Shown here: positions 15,386 to 17,993 of the stretch, piece by piece
Position numbering within the stretch: the stretch's first letter is position 1
How the letters are laid out: each line of letters starts with the position of its first letter
From: T3Sed10-241 sp036751905
GTDB taxonomy: Bacteria > Bacteroidota > Bacteroidia > Flavobacteriales_D > Cryomorphaceae
Length of the DNA: 17,993 bases
Reading direction: 5' to 3'
Assembly (NCBI GenBank): GCA_036751905.1
Contig: DAIOTP010000071.1
Location: 1-17,993 of the forward strand
The notes under the pieces: generated by a model
Database searches by the model: none
What the model was told of the DNA's origin: nothing
What the model saw: only the letters and a program-made list of their open reading frames with translations
Made by a program: the position numbers and the translations under genes

Positions 15386-17272
15386 ATGAATGCTATTGAT
15401 TATCAAGAATCTAAATTTATTCACACTCTTGGATTCACAAGTACATCATTTCTACTTCTTTTTATGTGTATTGGCTTTACGCCAAATACCGCAAACGCCC
15501 AGCGCACGCCCATTGTACACATAGAGCCCCCCCATTGGTGGGTGGCGATGGATGTGCCCATTCTTGAAATCCTGGTGTATGGCAAAGGGATAGGTGAAAA
15601 TGAATTCAGCCTTTCAAAAAATGAAGGTATTGCACTCGTTGAAACCAAAAAATTGCCGAACAAGAATTACGCCTTGCTGGTCCTTGAGATAGAGGATACA
15701 TGTACGCCACACACCTTTGAAATCAGGTCACGGGGCAAAGCCGGGCGCACGAACACAAAGTACGAACTCAAGGCGCGCACACCCCATGACCGGCCATTTG
15801 ACCAAAGTGATTTTATATACCTCATCACCCCCGACCGCTTCGCCAATGGCGACCCGGGCAATGATGACATCGCTGGGATGCACCAGCGCGGTATAGACCG
15901 CAGCGCGCCCTATGCCCGACACGGCGGCGATTTACAAGGCATCATCAACCACCTCGATTTCATACAAGATCTGGGCGTTACAGCCATTTGGCCCAACCCC
16001 CTTTATGAAAACAACCAACCCAAAGAGAGCTACCACGGCTATGCATTTACGAACCATTATAAAATCGACCCGCGTTTTGGGACCAATGCCCTTTTCGGGG
16101 CACTGTGCGACAGCCTGCACGCCCGCGGCATGAAAATGGTCATGGATGTGGTGTACAACCACGTAGGCGACCGCCACCACATATATGCCGATATGCCCGA
16201 CTCCTCCTGGTTTCACAACCACAAAAAGTACCTGCGCACCAATTACAGGGCCACGGCGCTGATGGATCCCTACGCCTCACAATTTGACAAGCACACCCTT
16301 ACCGATGGCTGGTTCGACACCCACATGCCCGATGTAAACCAGAAAAACCCCGAAGTGGCACGATACCTGATTCAGCAAACCCTCTGGTGGATTGAAGAGT
16401 ACAACATTGATGCCTTGCGTATTGATACCTACGCCTATCCCGATCAATCATTCATGCGCGATTGGGCAAACGAAGTAAAAGCCAACTTCCCCGACATATT
16501 CATCTTCGCTGAAATTTGGGACCACGGTCGCACAGTGCAGGCTTACTTCCTCGGCGATGGGCTCGGGCCTGAACCCAATTACATCGATGGCCTCACCGAT
16601 TTCCAGGTGCATTTTGGCATCAACGATGCACTGACACGCGAGCCAGGCTGGACCGAAGGCATCAACCGGCTGTACTACACCTTGAGTGCTGATTACGTGT
16701 ATGCACATCCGGAGAACCTCGTAACCTTCCTGGACAACCATGATGTGGCGCGCTTCTTCGGTGTGGTAGGCAAGGACCAACGCAAATTCGACATTGGCGT
16801 GGTGCTGCTCATGACCATGCGCGGCATACCGAGCCTGTATTACGGCACCGAGCTCCTCATGGCCGAAACAGATGGCCATGGCAAGATCAGGGAAGACGTA
16901 ATGGGAGGTTGGCCCGGCGATGCAATCAGCAAATTTTCCCGTGAAGGGCGCAGTGCTGAGGAAAACCAAGCTTATGACCTCATTGCTTCACTTGCCGCCT
17001 TACGGCAAAAACACAAGGCCCTGCAAAACGGCCACACGGTACAATACGTGCCCGTGGATGGGGTGTACGCCTACTTCAGGCACGATGCTGAGGATACCTT
17101 TTTAATCACCGTAAATGTGACGGACAAGGAGCACACACGTCCGCTTGAAATGTTCGAAGAATTGGCGCCGTCAGGAACTGCGCTTGAATTGCTGATGGGC
17201 AATGTGAATGTGGAATTTGGGAAGCTCCACTTGCCAGGCTACAGTTATGGGGTATTCAAAGTGCGGAAGTAA
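15386..17272 (+). CDS. Periplasmic GH13 neopullulanase/cyclomaltodextrinase, SusA-like
   Basis: Predicted to hydrolyse imported malto-oligosaccharides, cyclodextrins or pullulan pieces in the periplasm, like SusA of the Bacteroides starch system; 628 aa. The signal peptide has a long n-region and hydrophobic core SFLLLFMCIGF, with cleavage at ANA^Q (38/39). There is no lipobox and no T9SS domain, so it should stay periplasmic. The N-terminal cyclomaltodextrinase-N-like domain (40-130) contains PPHWWVAM and LEILVYGKGI. The GH13 barrel (about 140-545) has the LITPDRFANGD hallmark (146-156), DVVYNH (254-259), ALRIDTYAY (nucleophile D347), FAEIW (acid/base E376) and FLDNHD (D453). A short C-terminal beta domain completes it. 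All catalytic residues are present and the length is normal for the family. It is divergent from the four-module gene, and its 3' end overlaps the histidine-kinase gene by 17 bp tail to tail. Confidence 0.93.
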   Translation: MNAIDYQESKFIHTLGFTSTSFLLLFMCIGFTPNTANAQRTPIVHIEPPHWWVAMDVPILEILVYGKGIGENEFSLSKNEGIALVETKKLPNKNYALLVLEIEDTCTPHTFEIRSRGKAGRTNTKYELKARTPHDRPFDQSDFIYLITPDRFANGDPGNDDIAGMHQRGIDRSAPYARHGGDLQGIINHLDFIQDLGVTAIWPNPLYENNQPKESYHGYAFTNHYKIDPRFGTNALFGALCDSLHARGMKMVMDVVYNHVGDRHHIYADMPDSSWFHNHKKYLRTNYRATALMDPYASQFDKHTLTDGWFDTHMPDVNQKNPEVARYLIQQTLWWIEEYNIDALRIDTYAYPDQSFMRDWANEVKANFPDIFIFAEIWDHGRTVQAYFLGDGLGPEPNYIDGLTDFQVHFGINDALTREPGWTEGINRLYYTLSADYVYAHPENLVTFLDNHDVARFFGVVGKDQRKFDIGVVLLMTMRGIPSLYYGTELLMAETDGHGKIREDVMGGWPGDAISKFSREGRSAEENQAYDLIASLAALRQKHKALQNGHTVQYVPVDGVYAYFRHDAEDTFLITVNVTDKEHTRPLEMFEELAPSGTALELLMGNVNVEFGKLHLPGYSYGVFKVRK

Positions 17273-17993
17273 GTAAAGGGAAGGTCACGGTAACGTTGGT
17301 CCCCTCATGGCCCGAGGCAATATTCAAACCGCCGTCAATCTGCTCTACCAGACCTTTTACTATGGAAAGGCCCAATGAATCCTTTTCAGTCTTTTGGGTG
17401 TCGTACCCCTTGCCGTTGTCGGTAACGCTGAGGACGCACTGTTCCTGATGTTTTTCAAGCGATACTTGAATCAATCTTGACTTGTGTAGGCCTGTAAAGG
17501 CGTACTTGATGGCGTTGTTGAGCAACTCTGTTACGATAAGGCCCAAATTGATGACACGCGAAGTCTCAAGTTGCAATTCGTTCATGCCATGGGTTCGCAA
17601 ATCTATAGCGACTCCTTGGTTGGTTGTATTGCGAAATTCGTCAAGGAGCTCCCCGAAGTAGCGAATCAGATCCACCTGGAGATAACTGCCCGTCTTATAG
17701 AGGTGCTCATGTACCTTTGCCATGGCAAAAAGCCGTTGTTGGGCCTGTGACAGGTGGCGGTTTACAATTGCGTCGTCGGTTTCGCTGGCTTGCAGGCGCA
17801 GCAAGCTGATGGCAATGTTCAGGTTGTTCTTGATGCGGTGGTGCATTTCGCGCATGAGCAATTCCTTCTCTTTGAGGGCCTCAATGAGGTCATATTGCAC
17901 CTTTCGACGAAGGCGCGTTTCAAAGGCGAGGGCCACCACTTGGCTAATGGCCAGAGAAAACTGCACTTCTGTTTCCGACCAATGGCGTGGCGC
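17256..17993 (-). CDS. GAF/HisKA_2-type sensor histidine kinase, N-terminus cut by window edge
   Basis: Two-component sensor kinase; 245 codons are visible and the frame is open through the right edge, so the GTG at 17966 is not the true start. The first residues (RHWSETEVQFSLAISQVVALAFE) look like the final strand and helix of a GAF domain. A short coiled linker leads to the HisKA_2 dimerisation motif KELLMREMHHRIKNNLNIAISLL, in which the second histidine (codon 17840-17838) is the expected phosphoacceptor. The HATPase domain follows, with N-box TELLNNAIKYAF, G1 box VTDNGKGYD and G2 box SLGLSIVKGLVEQIDGG. No membrane segment is visible in this part. Members of this class often act with stand-alone response regulators. 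A link to starch sensing is not supported by anything beyond proximity; convergent orientation argues against shared regulation. Confidence 0.9.
   Translation of the reverse strand, partial: APRHWSETEVQFSLAISQVVALAFETRLRRKVQYDLIEALKEKELLMREMHHRIKNNLNIAISLLRLQASETDDAIVNRHLSQAQQRLFAMAKVHEHLYKTGSYLQVDLIRYFGELLDEFRNTTNQGVAIDLRTHGMNELQLETSRVINLGLIVTELLNNAIKYAFTGLHKSRLIQVSLEKHQEQCVLSVTDNGKGYDTQKTEKDSLGLSIVKGLVEQIDGGLNIASGHEGTNVTVTFPLLTSAL

Noticed and set aside
15386..15502. Lipoprotein signal in the neopullulanase (cysteine in LFMCIG)
   Set aside because: Residues before the cysteine do not form a lipobox, and a good signal peptidase I site (ANA^Q) follows.
1..17993. CRISPR array, tRNA/rRNA genes, insertion sequences
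   Set aside because: No spaced repeat array, no cloverleaf-like segment and no transposase-like frame or terminal repeats were seen while reading both strands.

Overview
The window looks like part of a starch or alpha-glucan utilization locus from a member of the Bacteroidota. Three things point there: a SusC/RagA-type TonB-dependent receptor, C-terminal Type IX secretion (T9SS) sorting domains on five consecutive secreted proteins, and two promoters that match the Bacteroidota consensus TTTG-N19-TAnnTTTG. I cannot assign a genus. The T9SS makes a Bacteroides-type gut organism less likely than an environmental one (Flavobacteriia, Saprospiria, Cytophagia or similar).

Layout, left to right. 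At 1-2412 (minus) lies the N-terminal 804 codons of a SusC-like receptor that runs off the left edge; a SusD partner would be expected beyond it. At 2749-5604 and 5935-9792 (minus) are two paralogous secreted GH13 alpha-amylase-family enzymes. The second is longer by two starch-binding-like modules and two further cysteine-bearing domains. At 9922-12156 (minus) is a CotH-kinase-like protein with a lamin-tail domain. It overlaps by 4 bp (GTGA) the preceding esterase gene at 12153-13532 (minus), which carries a CBM20-like N-terminus. At 13594-15273 (minus) is a protein with no recognisable enzyme, built of four starch-binding-like modules. All five proteins from 2749 to 15273 end in T9SS sorting domains. 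At 15386-17272 (plus, divergent) is a SusA-like neopullulanase/cyclomaltodextrinase with a signal peptide and no sorting domain, so probably periplasmic. At 17256-17993 (minus) is the C-terminal part of a GAF/HisKA_2 histidine kinase that is cut by the right edge.

Inferred division of labour: the surface amylases and the four-module binding protein capture and cut alpha-glucan outside the cell, the SusC-like porin imports oligosaccharides, and the neopullulanase finishes them in the periplasm. This is the logic of the Sus system, but the lipoprotein SusE/F/G roles seem to be filled by T9SS-exported modular proteins. The esterase and CotH-like protein are unexpected passengers.

The most interesting regulatory signals are: a 21-bp near-identical palindrome overlaying the -7 box of both amylase promoters, with a degenerate third copy in the divergent intergenic region; a perfect 12-bp-stem terminator only 15 nt before the esterase start codon; and a hairpin directly abutting the neopullulanase start codon. 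No RNA gene, insertion sequence or CRISPR array was seen.
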